Shown: positions 1 through 8,922, counted from the stretch's first letter. The stretch: DNA of 64,000 nucleotides from Bacillota bacterium (GCA_023443515.1 JAEZUC010000097.1:124001-188000); one strand, 5' to 3'. Notes: generated from the letters alone by a model not told the origin. Translations and numbers: made by a program.

Positions 1-1
1 T

Positions 2-1267
2 ATCTGCCATACATGGGCAGACGACGGAAGATGTGTGTCTCTGCTAAAAATACTATTATCAAATGAATGTATTTACGACTGCGTATACTGTATAAACAGG
101 TCCTCAAATGACGTTCCTCGTGCAAGCTTTACTGCTGAGGAAGTTATTGAGCTTACTATGAATTTTTATAGAAGAAATTATATAGAAGGACTTTTTTTAA
201 GCTCTGCTGTTTTAAAAAACCCAAGCCACACCATGGAATTAATGCTGGAGATTGTAAAAAAACTCCGTACCGAACATGGCTTTTTCGGCTATATACATAT
301 AAAAGCAATTCCCGGAGCTGATGAAAGGCTTATAAACGAAGCCGGGATGTACGTTGACAGAATGAGTGTCAACATTGAACTGCCCTCAGACAAAGGACTG
401 GAAGTACTTGCACCACAAAAACCTAAAAAGGCTTTATTAAAGCCAATGCATCAGATAAATAATAAAATAATTGAAAGCAAGGAGAATAAGAGGTTATTTA
501 AAAAGGGTGATTCTTTTGTACCAGCCGGGCAAAGTACGCAACTTATTGTAGGAGCAACACCAGATAAGGATTTAAGTATTCTAAAGCTCTCAGAAGCCTT
601 GTACGGCAATTTTAATCTCAAGAGAGTTTATTACTCGGCTTTTGTACCAACCGTAACAGATCCGAGACTGCCGGCTCTTATCAAGCCTCCTCTTCTTCGT
701 GAACACAGATTGTATCAGGCCGACTGGTTATTAAGATTTTACGGTTTCGGTGCTGATGAACTACTCAGTAAATCAAACCCCAATTTTGATCCCGAACTTG
801 ACCCTAAAGCCAATTGGGCTTTGAGAAACCTGCATTTGTTCCCGGTAGAAGTAAATATGGCAGAATATGAAATGCTTTTGAGAGTACCGGGAATAGGTGT
901 AAAATCTGCACAAAGGATTATCACTGCCAGAAGGGTTGGCAGACTGACTTTTGATAACTTAAAAAAAATGGGAGTAGTCTTAAAGCGTGCAGGCCACTTT
1001 TTAACCTGTCAGGGCAAAACATATGATAGTTACAGCTCAAACGAAGCTATTGTGAAAGAATCCCTGGTGAGCGCAAAACTACAGCCCAAAAGCAAGAAAT
1101 CTGTTGCGGGACAAATGTCATTGTTCTCACTTGTAAATGACAGTGGAGCTGATGAAAGCCTGTCGGAGTTTCTTCTAGCTGACTCTCCTTCAAATACCGG
1201 ACAATGGCTGAGCTATTACAACCAACCTCAGGATGGGAGGCTCTTGTTAAGTGATATACATTTATGA
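2..1267 (+). CDS. Putative DNA modification/repair radical SAM protein (5' partial)
   Basis: Radical SAM protein of the TIGR03916 type (SplB-related, putative DNA modification/repair). The frame is open to base 2 and reads ICHTWADDGRCVSLLK, so the GTG at 35 is an internal valine and the true start lies left of the window. The CIYDCVYC motif supplies the CxxxCxxC cysteines that bind the 4Fe-4S cluster and SAM. A helix-hairpin-helix DNA-binding motif (LLRVPGIGVKSAQRI) lies at about bases 870-915. The family is normally paired with a DUF4130 protein, and here the next gene starts inside this one (17-nt overlap), which points to translational coupling. The chemistry and substrate are not established; a DNA base or crosslink substrate is inferred from the HhH motif and the SplB relationship. 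Confidence 0.85.
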   Translation: MCHTWADDGRCVSLLKILLSNECIYDCVYCINRSSNDVPRASFTAEEVIELTMNFYRRNYIEGLFLSSAVLKNPSHTMELMLEIVKKLRTEHGFFGYIHIKAIPGADERLINEAGMYVDRMSVNIELPSDKGLEVLAPQKPKKALLKPMHQINNKIIESKENKRLFKKGDSFVPAGQSTQLIVGATPDKDLSILKLSEALYGNFNLKRVYYSAFVPTVTDPRLPALIKPPLLREHRLYQADWLLRFYGFGADELLSKSNPNFDPELDPKANWALRNLHLFPVEVNMAEYEMLLRVPGIGVKSAQRIITARRVGRLTFDNLKKMGVVLKRAGHFLTCQGKTYDSYSSNEAIVKESLVSAKLQPKSKKSVAGQMSLFSLVNDSGADESLSEFLLADSPSNTGQWLSYYNQPQDGRLLLSDIHL

Positions 1268-1991
1268 CGGAACATGGGATTGCTTTTTGACAGCAGTTCA
1301 CCATTATTATTATGACAAAGAAGATGTTTCAAATATTGAATCAGGTCTTTGCTATATACCAAATCTTATTGACGAATACAGAACCATAACTTCAGATGTT
1401 ATAAAGGCTAAGGCCGTAGAAGAAGCAATCCTCCACAAGATTTCAGCCGAAAGTCTTGAAAATCTTCAAAAATGTTTCTTCTCAGAGCTTCAAGGTCGTG
1501 AGATGTGGATTCTAAAATATATTCGTATGGGATTTAAAATTGGTATGCGCATAGACAGTATGCTCGGGGACAAAACCGTCCTTGATGTGTTAATACCCGC
1601 CAGAAAAGTAGGTATGGAATGCCATAGAATGCTTGGACTCCTTCGTTTCGAGCTTTTGGAGGGCGGTATTTATTATGCAAAAATCCAGCCTGACCACAAT
1701 ATAATTTCTTTTATATCCCCTCACTTTAAGAACCGCTTTGCAGACCAGAACTGGATAATACATGATACAAAACGAAAAATTGCTTCTTTGTACAACACAA
1801 AAAAAATGCTTCTTTCCTATATGGATCTGTCCAATATCCCTGAACTTCATGCCGAAGAACTCAAATTTCAGGCACTCTGGAAAAATTATTATAAGCATAT
1901 AGCAATAAAGAACAGATTAAATCCTAAACTACAAAAGAGTTTTATGCCAAAACGTTATTGGAAAAACCTTACAGAAAAGAAGCCGGATTAA
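1251..1991 (+). CDS. DUF4130 / TIGR03915-family DNA metabolism protein
   Basis: A 246-residue partner of the preceding radical SAM protein. The GTG start at 1251 has a GGGAGG ribosome binding site about 10 nt upstream, inside the end of the first gene. The sequence matches the TIGR03915/DUF4130 family, recognised from the N-terminal IYIYDGTWDCFLTAV and the HRMLGLLRFELLEGG region (about residues 120-140). From family knowledge, the domain is fused in some Proteobacteria to a uracil-DNA glycosylase-like (UdgX-type) domain, so a DNA-repair role is likely, but no reaction is proven. No catalytic motif can be assigned from sequence alone. About 130 bases without a gene separate it from the convergent murD; I see only an imperfect long-range inverted repeat there. 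Confidence 0.8.
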   Translation: MIYIYDGTWDCFLTAVHHYYYDKEDVSNIESGLCYIPNLIDEYRTITSDVIKAKAVEEAILHKISAESLENLQKCFFSELQGREMWILKYIRMGFKIGMRIDSMLGDKTVLDVLIPARKVGMECHRMLGLLRFELLEGGIYYAKIQPDHNIISFISPHFKNRFADQNWIIHDTKRKIASLYNTKKMLLSYMDLSNIPELHAEELKFQALWKNYYKHIAIKNRLNPKLQKSFMPKRYWKNLTEKKPD

Positions 1992-2122
1992 TGTCTGCAA
2001 CAGTAAATAGGGGTTGTGGCAAAATTAGTTTTTATCTTATTTAACCTGTACTTAGGGTATAAATTGTATCAATGAAAGCTTGGTTAAAGATATTTGTTTG
2101 GCAACGGCCCCTTTAAATCCAA

Positions 2123-3520
2123 CTATCTCAGCTCATTAACCAATTCTTTAAATACATTCCCACGGTGTTCAAAATTTTTAAACATATCAAAGCTTGTGCT
2201 TGCAGGTGATAGAATTATGCAATCACCCTGTTTTGCTTCCGCATAGGCTTTTTGAACGACTTCTTCGTAACTGTCGCAATGCAGAATTTTTATTTCATTT
2301 TCCGTATCTATTTGATGCAGGTAGTTTTTATATGCTTCTTCGATTTTAGAGGCAGTAGCACCTATCAGCAACAAGCACTTCACCTTCTCAGCGATAATTT
2401 CGCCTATTGAGTCATAGGGTATTCCCTTATCCTTCCCTCCTGCTATCAGTATTACTTTATTCTTGAAAGTTTTTAATGCAGCTATTGTTCTTGAAGGACT
2501 GCTGTCAATGGAACTGTTGTAAAATTTTACTCCATTAAGTTCCCTAACCAGTTCTATTCTATGTTCAACACCATTAAATGTAGTTGCAACCTTTGCAATG
2601 GTTTCGGGTTTAACATAATCTATAGTTGCTGCGGTGGCCGCCATGTAATTCTCTATGTTGTGAACTCCAGGTATTTTAATTTTGTCACCTTCTACAATTT
2701 CAGTGCTGCTTTCACCTTTTTTAACCATTATCTTGCCATCTTGATATACAACACCTTCCTCAAGATCATTTAATCTTGAAAAATAGATATGCTCACCACG
2801 AGCCTCATAATTAAAGTTCTTTGTAATTTCATTATCATAATTCAGAACCAGCTTATCATTTTGCTTCTGGTTAATAAAAATGTTTTTCTTTGCATCAATA
2901 TACTCCTGCAATGACTTATGGACATCAAGATGATTTGGTGTAATATTTGTAATAACAGCGACTGACGGAGAGTCTTTAATGGTCATTAGCTGGAAACTGC
3001 TTAGTTCCAATACTACTTTGTCTGTTTCTGCAACATCATCTATTTTACTTAGCAAGGGTGTTCCTATATTCCCTCCAAGCCAGCAGTTATAACCTTCCTC
3101 CGTTAGTATCTTGTAAATCAAAGTGGTTGTAGTAGTTTTTCCGTCACTTCCGGTTACTGCAAAAACTTCTGCCGGACATAGCTTTAGAAATACTTCCATT
3201 TCCGATGTAAGCTCAGCACCGTTCTCCACAGCCTCAACAAGTTCAGGCAAATCAGGTCTCATTCCCGGTGTACGGAATATCAAATCAAACCCCTTTAATT
3301 TTGAAAGATAATCAGGGCCAACACTATATTTAACAGACAATCCTTTTAATTCATTAAAAGCATCTGTAAGTTTTTCTTCCGGTGATTTATCAAATGCAGT
3401 TACATCTACCCCGAAATTTACGAGATATTTAATCAGTGGAATATTGCTTATACCTATTCCCATGACAGCAACTTTTTTATTTTTAACGTCTTTCTTGAAC
3501 TGTTCCAGCTTATTATTCAT
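2123..3520 (-). CDS. murD: UDP-N-acetylmuramoyl-L-alanine--D-glutamate ligase
   Basis: MurD adds D-glutamate to UDP-MurNAc-L-Ala in the cytoplasm during peptidoglycan synthesis, using ATP. The 465 residues match the family length. An N-terminal Rossmann-like domain begins with VAVMGIGISNIPL, the Mur-ligase P-loop TGSDGKTT is at about residues 123-130, and EHRIELV marks the C-terminal ligand-binding domain. The ATG start has a GGAGGTAATT ribosome binding site. It stands alone, away from the usual dcw cluster, and is divergent from the tRNA-Leu gene. Identification is secure at the family level. Confidence 0.95.
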   Translation of the reverse strand: MNNKLEQFKKDVKNKKVAVMGIGISNIPLIKYLVNFGVDVTAFDKSPEEKLTDAFNELKGLSVKYSVGPDYLSKLKGFDLIFRTPGMRPDLPELVEAVENGAELTSEMEVFLKLCPAEVFAVTGSDGKTTTTTLIYKILTEEGYNCWLGGNIGTPLLSKIDDVAETDKVVLELSSFQLMTIKDSPSVAVITNITPNHLDVHKSLQEYIDAKKNIFINQKQNDKLVLNYDNEITKNFNYEARGEHIYFSRLNDLEEGVVYQDGKIMVKKGESSTEIVEGDKIKIPGVHNIENYMAATAATIDYVKPETIAKVATTFNGVEHRIELVRELNGVKFYNSSIDSSPSRTIAALKTFKNKVILIAGGKDKGIPYDSIGEIIAEKVKCLLLIGATASKIEEAYKNYLHQIDTENEIKILHCDSYEEVVQKAYAEAKQGDCIILSPASTSFDMFKNFEHRGNVFKELVNELR

Positions 3521-3568
3521 AATTACCTCCGTTATTCTCCATAATTCACATAAAATATATTTTGCCTA

Positions 3569-3597
3569 TTGAAAAACTAAAATACATATAGTAAAAT
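3569..3597 (+). promoter_or_regulatory. Promoter of tRNA-Leu
   Basis: TTGAAA (3569-3574) and TAAAAT (3592-3597) are separated by 17 nt and sit 20 nt before the mature tRNA 5' end. This is a sigma-A-type arrangement. Confidence 0.65.
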
Positions 3598-3616
3598 ACT
3601 TATGCAGTTAAGTCGT

Positions 3617-3703
3617 GCGGATATGGCGGAATTGGCAGACGCGCATGGTTCAGGTCCATGTGAAAGCAATTTCATGCAGGTTCAACTCCTGTTATCCGCA
3701 CCA
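3617..3703 (+). tRNA. tRNA-Leu (CAG)
   Basis: Class II tRNA with a long variable arm. The acceptor GCGGATA pairs with TATCCGC, followed by discriminator A and an encoded CCA. The anticodon stem CATGG/CCATG encloses the loop TTCAGGT, giving anticodon CAG (reads CUG). Confidence 0.95.
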
Positions 3704-3740
3704 AAAGAGTTTGAAACTAAAATTTCCAAACTCTTTTTTT
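3703..3740 (+). terminator. Terminator of tRNA-Leu
   Basis: An 11-bp perfect stem, AAAAGAGTTTG (3703-3713) with CAAACTCTTTT (3727-3737), is followed by a T-run. It begins at the CCA end of the tRNA. Confidence 0.85.
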
Positions 3741-3755
3741 ATTTTCTATAATTAC

Positions 3756-4547
3756 TTAAACCGGATAAGTAAAATTATCTGAGTCTTTTATATAGAAAAA
3801 TGTCTTTAGTGATTTAAAATTGTACTTATTCGCCATTATAAGCTGCTCCGTACTTCCCACAAATAGTATACCTTGATGATTTAAAGCCATGTTGAACTTT
3901 TTGTATATTTCAGTTTTTGCTTCCTCTGTAAAGTATATCAACACGTTTCTGCAAACTATTAAATCAATGTTTGCAGGGTACGGCTCTCTTAAAAGATTGT
4001 GTTGCTTGAACTCAACACAATTTTTTACTTCATCCTTGATTTTATAGCTCTCACCCAAGATTGTAAAATACTTGGTTTTAAACTCCTGTGGTAAATTCTC
4101 GACACTTTTGGCATTATATATACCAGCTTTAGCCTTTTCTATGGCTCCCAAGTCTATATCTGTTGCCAGTATCTTTATAGAGCTGAGAGGCATAATTTTA
4201 TTGAGTACCATAACCAGAGTATATGGTTCATCTCCTGTAGAACATGCAGCACTCCATATGGTCAGCTTCTTTTTCTTGCTCAGCAAAAGCGGAAAAATTT
4301 CTTTTTCCAAAACAGACCATTGGTCAGGATTTCTGTAAAACTCAGAGACATTAATTGTAAGGTAATTAATGAATTCTTTGAACAATTCCTTGTTATCTTT
4401 TAATGCCTGCACATAATCCTTGTATGTATTATAATTGTTCTTTCTTATAAGAGCATCGATTCTTCTTTTCATTTGCTTTTCTTTATAGAGAGTTAGATTT
4501 ATCTTCGTCATTTTGAAAATTTCTTCTTTAAAGCCCTCGTAATCCAT
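3756..4547 (-). CDS. cheR: CheR-type protein-glutamate O-methyltransferase
   Basis: A 263-residue SAM-dependent methyltransferase that would methylate glutamates on the cytoplasmic domains of chemoreceptors. An N-terminal all-helical CheR_N domain spans about residues 1-75. The catalytic domain carries the SAM-binding SAACSTGDEPYT (99-110) and the conserved CRNVLIYF near residue 200. The ribosome binding site is GAGGAGG before ATG. No other chemotaxis gene is in the window, so the partner receptor is unknown. Isolated CheR genes are common in motile clostridia. Confidence 0.9.
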   Translation of the reverse strand: MDYEGFKEEIFKMTKINLTLYKEKQMKRRIDALIRKNNYNTYKDYVQALKDNKELFKEFINYLTINVSEFYRNPDQWSVLEKEIFPLLLSKKKKLTIWSAACSTGDEPYTLVMVLNKIMPLSSIKILATDIDLGAIEKAKAGIYNAKSVENLPQEFKTKYFTILGESYKIKDEVKNCVEFKQHNLLREPYPANIDLIVCRNVLIYFTEEAKTEIYKKFNMALNHQGILFVGSTEQLIMANKYNFKSLKTFFYIKDSDNFTYPV

Positions 4548-4630
4548 GTGAACCTCCTCATTGGTGGATTATTACGTTTTTTATACAATATTATATTCAG
4601 AATGAGCTATGATGATGTTTTTACACTTAA

Positions 4631-4660
4631 ATAAAGGATGTACCAATGTACATCCTTTAT
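4631..4660 (-). terminator. Terminator of the ispH-rpsA transcript
   Basis: A 13-bp perfect inverted repeat, ATAAAGGATGTAC (4631-4643) and GTACATCCTTTAT (4648-4660), has a 4-nt loop. It lies just beyond the stop codon of the minus-strand ispH-rpsA fusion. Confidence 0.75.
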
Positions 4661-4694
4661 TATAATTATTAAAAATGAAAAGTATAATCAAGAA

Positions 4695-6713
4695 TTATTC
4701 TTTAACGCTCTCACCAATTGTGTTTGTCATTTCTTCAACATGTTCTTTTGGAAGTTCTTCAGCTTCTGCCGCTGAAATGCTTTCTTCCTTTTTTGCTCCT
4801 ACAGGATCAATTGGGCTAACTTCTTTTATGCTAAGACTGACTTTTTTCGCTTCAGCATCAAATTCAATTATCTTTGCATCAACCTGCTGACCAACCTTCA
4901 AAGCATCACCCGGTTTTCCCAAACGAACTGATGAAATCTGTGAGATATGAACTAATCCGTCAATTCCTTCTTCCAGTTCAACAAATGCACCGAATGGTAC
5001 TAGTCTTACGACCTTACCTGTTACTACACTACCTACCTGATATTTTTCTACAGCCTTTGCCCATGGGTTCTCTGACTGTTTCTTGTAACCAAGTGATATA
5101 CGCTTCTTTTCCTTATCAAAATCAAGCACGGAAACAATTATCTCATCTCCAACCTTCAAAACCTCAGAAGGATGCTTTATCTTGCTCCATGAAAGTTCAC
5201 TCAGGTGAACAAGTCCGTCTACTCCGCCTATATCAACAAAAGCACCGAAGTCCATAAGACTCTTAACCTGACCCTTGTAAGTTTTTCCTATCTCAATATT
5301 ATTCCATATTACGCTGGATGCAGCTTCCTTGTTCTTTTCAATTAAAGTTCTTGCTGATCCAACTACTTTTCTTTTTTGCTTGTTTACTTCTATAATTTCA
5401 ACCTGTAATACCTGTTTTACAAATTCGGAAAGATCCTTAACGAATCTGTCACTGATTTGTGAAGCAGGAATGAATACTCTAACACCACTTGCATTACCAA
5501 TTACGCCGCCGTTTACCTTTTCAGTTACTTTAACCTTTATAGGTTGCTTGCTCTCAAAAGCACTTTCGATTACGTCCCAACCCTTAACGGCATCAACTCT
5601 CTTCTTGCTCAGAAGAACGTTGCCTTCACCATCGTTAACCCTTACTACAAAAACGTCAATCTCGTCCCCAACTTTAAGTGATTTTTCAGGATTAAAGTCC
5701 GGATCATCAGAAAACTCCTGCATTGGAATTATTCCGTCTGATTTGTACCCCATGTCAATAAATACTTCATTATAGTTATATCCAATAATTTTGCCTTTTG
5801 TAATCTGACCCGTAGTCAAAGTTACGAGTGAGCTTTCAAAAGCATCAGCAAAGCTCATTTCCATATCCTGTCTATTTAATTCACTCATTTTATGAATAAC
5901 CTCCTTGATTACCCAGTCAGGTGTTGACGCCCCTGCAGTAATACCAATTTTTTTAATTTTTTTTATATCAACCGGTGGAATATCATCGGCTGTTTGTACT
6001 TTAAATGTATTATCACAATTTGCTTTACAAATTTGATAAAGTTTATTGGTATTGGAACTGTTATTTCCCCCAATAACCAACACCATGTCAACCATTTTTG
6101 AAATTTTTTCCGCTTCAGTTTGTCTTTTGTCCGTCGCATTACATATTGTATCAAATTTTAAAACATTTTCAAACCTTTTATTTAATCTAAGTATAATTTT
6201 TTCCCATTTCTCACGAATAAATGTAGTTTGAGCAACAATACATATCTTTTTTTTGATGTCGGGCAGTTCATCAACCTCATCCTCATCTTCAATGATGAAG
6301 GCATTATTATCACACCATCCGTTTATTCCTATTATCTCAGGATGGGTCTTGTCGCCTGCTATAATTATCTGATAACCTTCACGATACTTTTTGTTGACCA
6401 GACCGTGTATCTTTTCAACATATGGGCACGAAGCGTCCACTACCTCAAGTCCACGAGTTTTTAGTGCTTCAATTACCTGTGGCCCTACACCATGTGCACG
6501 TACGATTACCTTTGCAGGTGATGTTGCTTCTTCAGGATTGTTTATTGTGGTTACTCCGTAATTTGTTAGCTTTTGTACCACCTGATCGTTATGAATTATA
6601 GGGCCCAGTGTGTATATTTTATGTTCTGATTTTGTAGCCAGGTCAAAAACTATTTTGACGGCATTATTTACTCCAAAACAAAACCCGGCGGTATTGGCTA
6701 TAACCAGTTCCAT
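4695..6713 (-). CDS. ispH: Bifunctional HMBPP reductase / S1 RNA-binding protein
   Basis: Fusion of IspH (about residues 1-283) to four S1 domains (about 300-372, 389-457, 474-544 and 559-629). IspH is the 4Fe-4S enzyme that makes IPP and DMAPP from HMBPP in the last step of the MEP pathway. All expected residues are present: cluster cysteines C12, C96 and C191, and active-site H41, H74, H124 and E126. The C-terminal half matches ribosomal protein S1 (RpsA) and ends in an acidic tail. From family knowledge, this fusion is recurrent in clostridia. The joint runs uninterrupted, with no internal stop or frameshift. It follows cmk by 17 nt, as rpsA does in many Firmicutes. Confidence 0.93.
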   Translation of the reverse strand: MELVIANTAGFCFGVNNAVKIVFDLATKSEHKIYTLGPIIHNDQVVQKLTNYGVTTINNPEEATSPAKVIVRAHGVGPQVIEALKTRGLEVVDASCPYVEKIHGLVNKKYREGYQIIIAGDKTHPEIIGINGWCDNNAFIIEDEDEVDELPDIKKKICIVAQTTFIREKWEKIILRLNKRFENVLKFDTICNATDKRQTEAEKISKMVDMVLVIGGNNSSNTNKLYQICKANCDNTFKVQTADDIPPVDIKKIKKIGITAGASTPDWVIKEVIHKMSELNRQDMEMSFADAFESSLVTLTTGQITKGKIIGYNYNEVFIDMGYKSDGIIPMQEFSDDPDFNPEKSLKVGDEIDVFVVRVNDGEGNVLLSKKRVDAVKGWDVIESAFESKQPIKVKVTEKVNGGVIGNASGVRVFIPASQISDRFVKDLSEFVKQVLQVEIIEVNKQKRKVVGSARTLIEKNKEAASSVIWNNIEIGKTYKGQVKSLMDFGAFVDIGGVDGLVHLSELSWSKIKHPSEVLKVGDEIIVSVLDFDKEKKRISLGYKKQSENPWAKAVEKYQVGSVVTGKVVRLVPFGAFVELEEGIDGLVHISQISSVRLGKPGDALKVGQQVDAKIIEFDAEAKKVSLSIKEVSPIDPVGAKKEESISAAEAEELPKEHVEEMTNTIGESVKE

Positions 6714-6730
6714 GAATTTGACCTCTCAGT

Positions 6731-7402
6731 TTATATGTTTGCATAATTATTATAGAAGTATAATATTTTCTCAGCTACTTCTTCGATTGTCATGGACGTC
6801 GAATCTATTTCAACAGCATCCGGTACTTTTTTGAGAGGGGCAAAGGCTCTTGACATATCGTTATTGTCCCTTTTCATCATATCTTCTCTTACTTCTTCAA
6901 AATTGACGTTCTGACCTTTCAAAACCAATTCTTCATATCTCCGCTTAGCTCTTTCATCTACGTCAGCTGTAAGAAATATTTTAAGATTGGCCTGTGGCAG
7001 TACATATGAACCTATATCCCTGCCATCCATAACAACATCTTGTTCTTCGGCAATCTTTCTTTGCAGTTCAACCATTTTTAGCCTTACTTCTTTGATAGCA
7101 GCTACATTTGCAGCACCTGCCGATACTTCTCCTGTCCTTATATCCTCTGAAACATCACGACCATCCAAGTAAATCTTCTGGACATTGTCGTCATGTGTAA
7201 TGGCTATATCTACATTATCAATTATTCGGATTAAATCCTCCCTTGACTTGGTGTCAACACCACTTTCTATTGCCTTTAACGCTACAGCCCTATACATTGC
7301 TCCTGTGTCAAGATATATAAAACCAAGCTCCGCTGAAACCTTTTTGGCAATTGTACTTTTTCCGGCTCCTGCCGGTCCGTCTATTGCTATGCTCTTTGGC
7401 AT
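6731..7402 (-). CDS. cmk: Cytidylate kinase
   Basis: Phosphorylates CMP and dCMP with ATP in the cytoplasm. The 223 residues match the family length. The P-loop GPAGAGKST is at residues 9-17, followed by LDTGAMYRA for nucleotide binding and DGRDIGS for CMP recognition. It sits between aroH and ispH-rpsA on the same strand, which suggests one transcript. Confidence 0.95.
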   Translation of the reverse strand: MPKSIAIDGPAGAGKSTIAKKVSAELGFIYLDTGAMYRAVALKAIESGVDTKSREDLIRIIDNVDIAITHDDNVQKIYLDGRDVSEDIRTGEVSAGAANVAAIKEVRLKMVELQRKIAEEQDVVMDGRDIGSYVLPQANLKIFLTADVDERAKRRYEELVLKGQNVNFEEVREDMMKRDNNDMSRAFAPLKKVPDAVEIDSTSMTIEEVAEKILYFYNNYANI

Positions 7403-7452
7403 TTCTTATCATTCCGTTTCTTGTATTATATTTATCCTACGTCGGTTGCTAC

Positions 7453-7812
7453 TTATACTAAGTCTGGCCTTAATATCTTTGCCCCATTTAGATATACATG
7501 TTTTATTTCAGTATTACTCTTTTCAGAATTAATGTGGAGCAGCACTCGTATACATTTTGTGAGACTACCCGGAACATCGATTTCTGTCGTACACATCAGC
7601 GGAATATCGTTCCAACCTATTTGTCTTGCTGCTACTGCCGGAAAAGTTGCATTCAAATCATGTGTAACCGTGAATATTGCACTTATAATATCTGCATTAT
7701 CTAAAGAATTTCTCTCTATGATTTCTACAAGAATCTCTTTAGTTCCTTCTAAAATTGACTCTTTTGTATTTTCTGATACCGTTATTGCCCCTCTTACCGC
7801 TCTTACAGCCAT
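7453..7812 (-). CDS. aroH: Chorismate mutase, AroH type
   Basis: Converts chorismate to prephenate for phenylalanine and tyrosine synthesis. The small (119-residue) monofunctional AroH fold is recognised from AVRAVRGAITV at the N-terminus, TEIDVPGSLTKCIRV in the middle and HVYL..LRPDL at the end, which include the conserved arginine, glutamate and cysteine positions. The longest frame begins at 7827, but AAGGAG followed by AAACTA precedes the ATG at 7812, and that start also matches the usual family N-terminus, so I use it. No other aromatic pathway gene is adjacent. Confidence 0.92.
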   Translation of the reverse strand: MAVRAVRGAITVSENTKESILEGTKEILVEIIERNSLDNADIISAIFTVTHDLNATFPAVAARQIGWNDIPLMCTTEIDVPGSLTKCIRVLLHINSEKSNTEIKHVYLNGAKILRPDLV

Positions 7813-7847
7813 TAGTTTCTCCTTCATTTTTATTGGTAATTTAAAAA

Positions 7848-8267
7848 TTATACGACTCTGTGTCCTAGTCCTATTGAAACCTCATTTAAATTCAAGAGAC
7901 CGATACCAAAAAATACAGCAACACTTACATGATCCTTGTATCGTGCTATTCCGATTTTTCCGCCGACATTCAGACCTATTGCTTTTGGCATTATCTGAGA
8001 TATGGCCTCCCTTGTTGCACCTGCTACGGCACCCTGTTCTGCATGACTTTCACTAATAACTCCTTCACGTTTTGACGATACAACTGCTCTCTCCACAATC
8101 TTCATTACGGATGAAATGAACTCGCCACCGTAGTCAACTGCAGCAGTACTTATTCCCGTTTGCTGGAATTCCTGCTGAAGCTTTTTCTCAGTTGCCCTGT
8201 CACTGGTTAGTGCAATTCTTATTGCTGCACTTGCTATTTCTTTGCTTCCGAAATCTTCATTAGCCAT
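7848..8267 (-). CDS. HutP-family protein
   Basis: A 139-residue protein of the HutP family, whose Bacillus member is a histidine- and Mg-dependent RNA-binding antiterminator of histidine utilisation. Family features are the central ESHAEQGAVAGATREAI segment and the C-terminal GVG-like FFGIGLLNLNE..GLGHR segment. No hut gene is nearby; the gene leads a run with aroH, cmk and ispH-rpsA. As I recall the Bacillus protein, the second metal-binding histidine four residues after ESH is not at that spacing here, so histidine sensing cannot be assumed. The ribosome binding site is GGAGGTTAAT. Confidence 0.75.
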   Translation of the reverse strand: MANEDFGSKEIASAAIRIALTSDRATEKKLQQEFQQTGISTAAVDYGGEFISSVMKIVERAVVSSKREGVISESHAEQGAVAGATREAISQIMPKAIGLNVGGKIGIARYKDHVSVAVFFGIGLLNLNEVSIGLGHRVV

Positions 8268-8353
8268 ATTAACCTCCGCTAGCCACAGTGCGACTACAAA
8301 TAATTTTTATATATAAAGAACCATTCATTCCCTTATTAGGCGTTTTAAGTCAA

Positions 8354-8388
8354 CAAAAACCTACACAGTTAAATTATATAGGTTTTTG
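8354..8388 (-). terminator. Hairpin terminator ahead of the HutP-like gene
   Basis: A 10-bp inverted repeat, CAAAAACCTA (8354-8363) and TAGGTTTTTG (8379-8388), lies between the 8437-8922 gene and the HutP-like gene. The U-rich strand is inside the stem, so it may be a weak terminator. Confidence 0.5.
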
Positions 8389-8436
8389 TATTATAAAACA
8401 ATAATTAAGTTAATTTTGTCAATGGCAACAACCAAA

Positions 8437-8922
8437 TTAATTAAACTGGATCTTAACCAGATTCTTAATGTTTTGCTCAATATTTGCAATTGCGTTAATG
8501 CACCTGTTGTTTATGTTTGATGAAGCGTTTTGCACCTTTATCATATGACTTGTGGAACATTCACTGCCATCAATCTCTATGACATCTCCATCGTTCACAT
8601 TAACTGGTACTTCTACCTTGTCGAATACTGCAACCTGTTCACCATTCACCAGTATCTTCGCCTGGGGATCAGACTCTTCACTAATCAACGCTAAAGTGAC
8701 CTTTCCTCTGCCATAGAGGTATTCGTCACTTCCAAGTGGTATTCCCACAGACTTATCCATGATGTTCAGACGTGCCCGGACAGATGGTATAGAAAGGATT
8801 ATCTGAACAGAAATAAGCGATATAAAAAATATAATACAAGTCCTAAACAGTATCTTTTCTAATGTTGCTGTTTTATCTGTTTCGTTGACCTTATCATTGT
8901 TCTTTTTTAAGTTAGTTTTCAT
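8437..8922 (-). CDS. Hypothetical protein with one membrane anchor
   Basis: I do not recognise a named family. The 161 residues have a charged N-terminus, one hydrophobic segment (about residues 26-45) and an extracytoplasmic domain that looks beta-rich (residues 70-130, with KILVNGEQVAVFDKVEVPV). The membrane topology suggests a type II anchor. Two cysteines at about residues 122 and 141 could pair outside the cell. Its stop lies 514 bases from the start of aroH's operon partners, and a hairpin separates it from the HutP-like gene. The ribosome binding site is weak (TTGAGG). Confidence 0.6.
   Translation of the reverse strand: MKTNLKKNNDKVNETDKTATLEKILFRTCIIFFISLISVQIILSIPSVRARLNIMDKSVGIPLGSDEYLYGRGKVTLALISEESDPQAKILVNGEQVAVFDKVEVPVNVNDGDVIEIDGSECSTSHMIKVQNASSNINNRCINAIANIEQNIKNLVKIQFN

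Noticed and set aside
35..37. GTG as the start of the first gene
   Set aside because: The frame is open to base 2 and the residues before GTG (ICHTWADDGRC) match the family, so the codon is an internal valine.
1992..2122. Terminator between the DUF4130 gene and murD
   Set aside because: Only an imperfect GGGG..CCCC long-range pairing is present, with no compact stem and T-run.
7421..8056. 211-codon plus-strand frame opposite aroH and the HutP-like gene
   Set aside because: It is antisense to two well-supported genes, has no ribosome binding site and a biased composition typical of a shadow frame.
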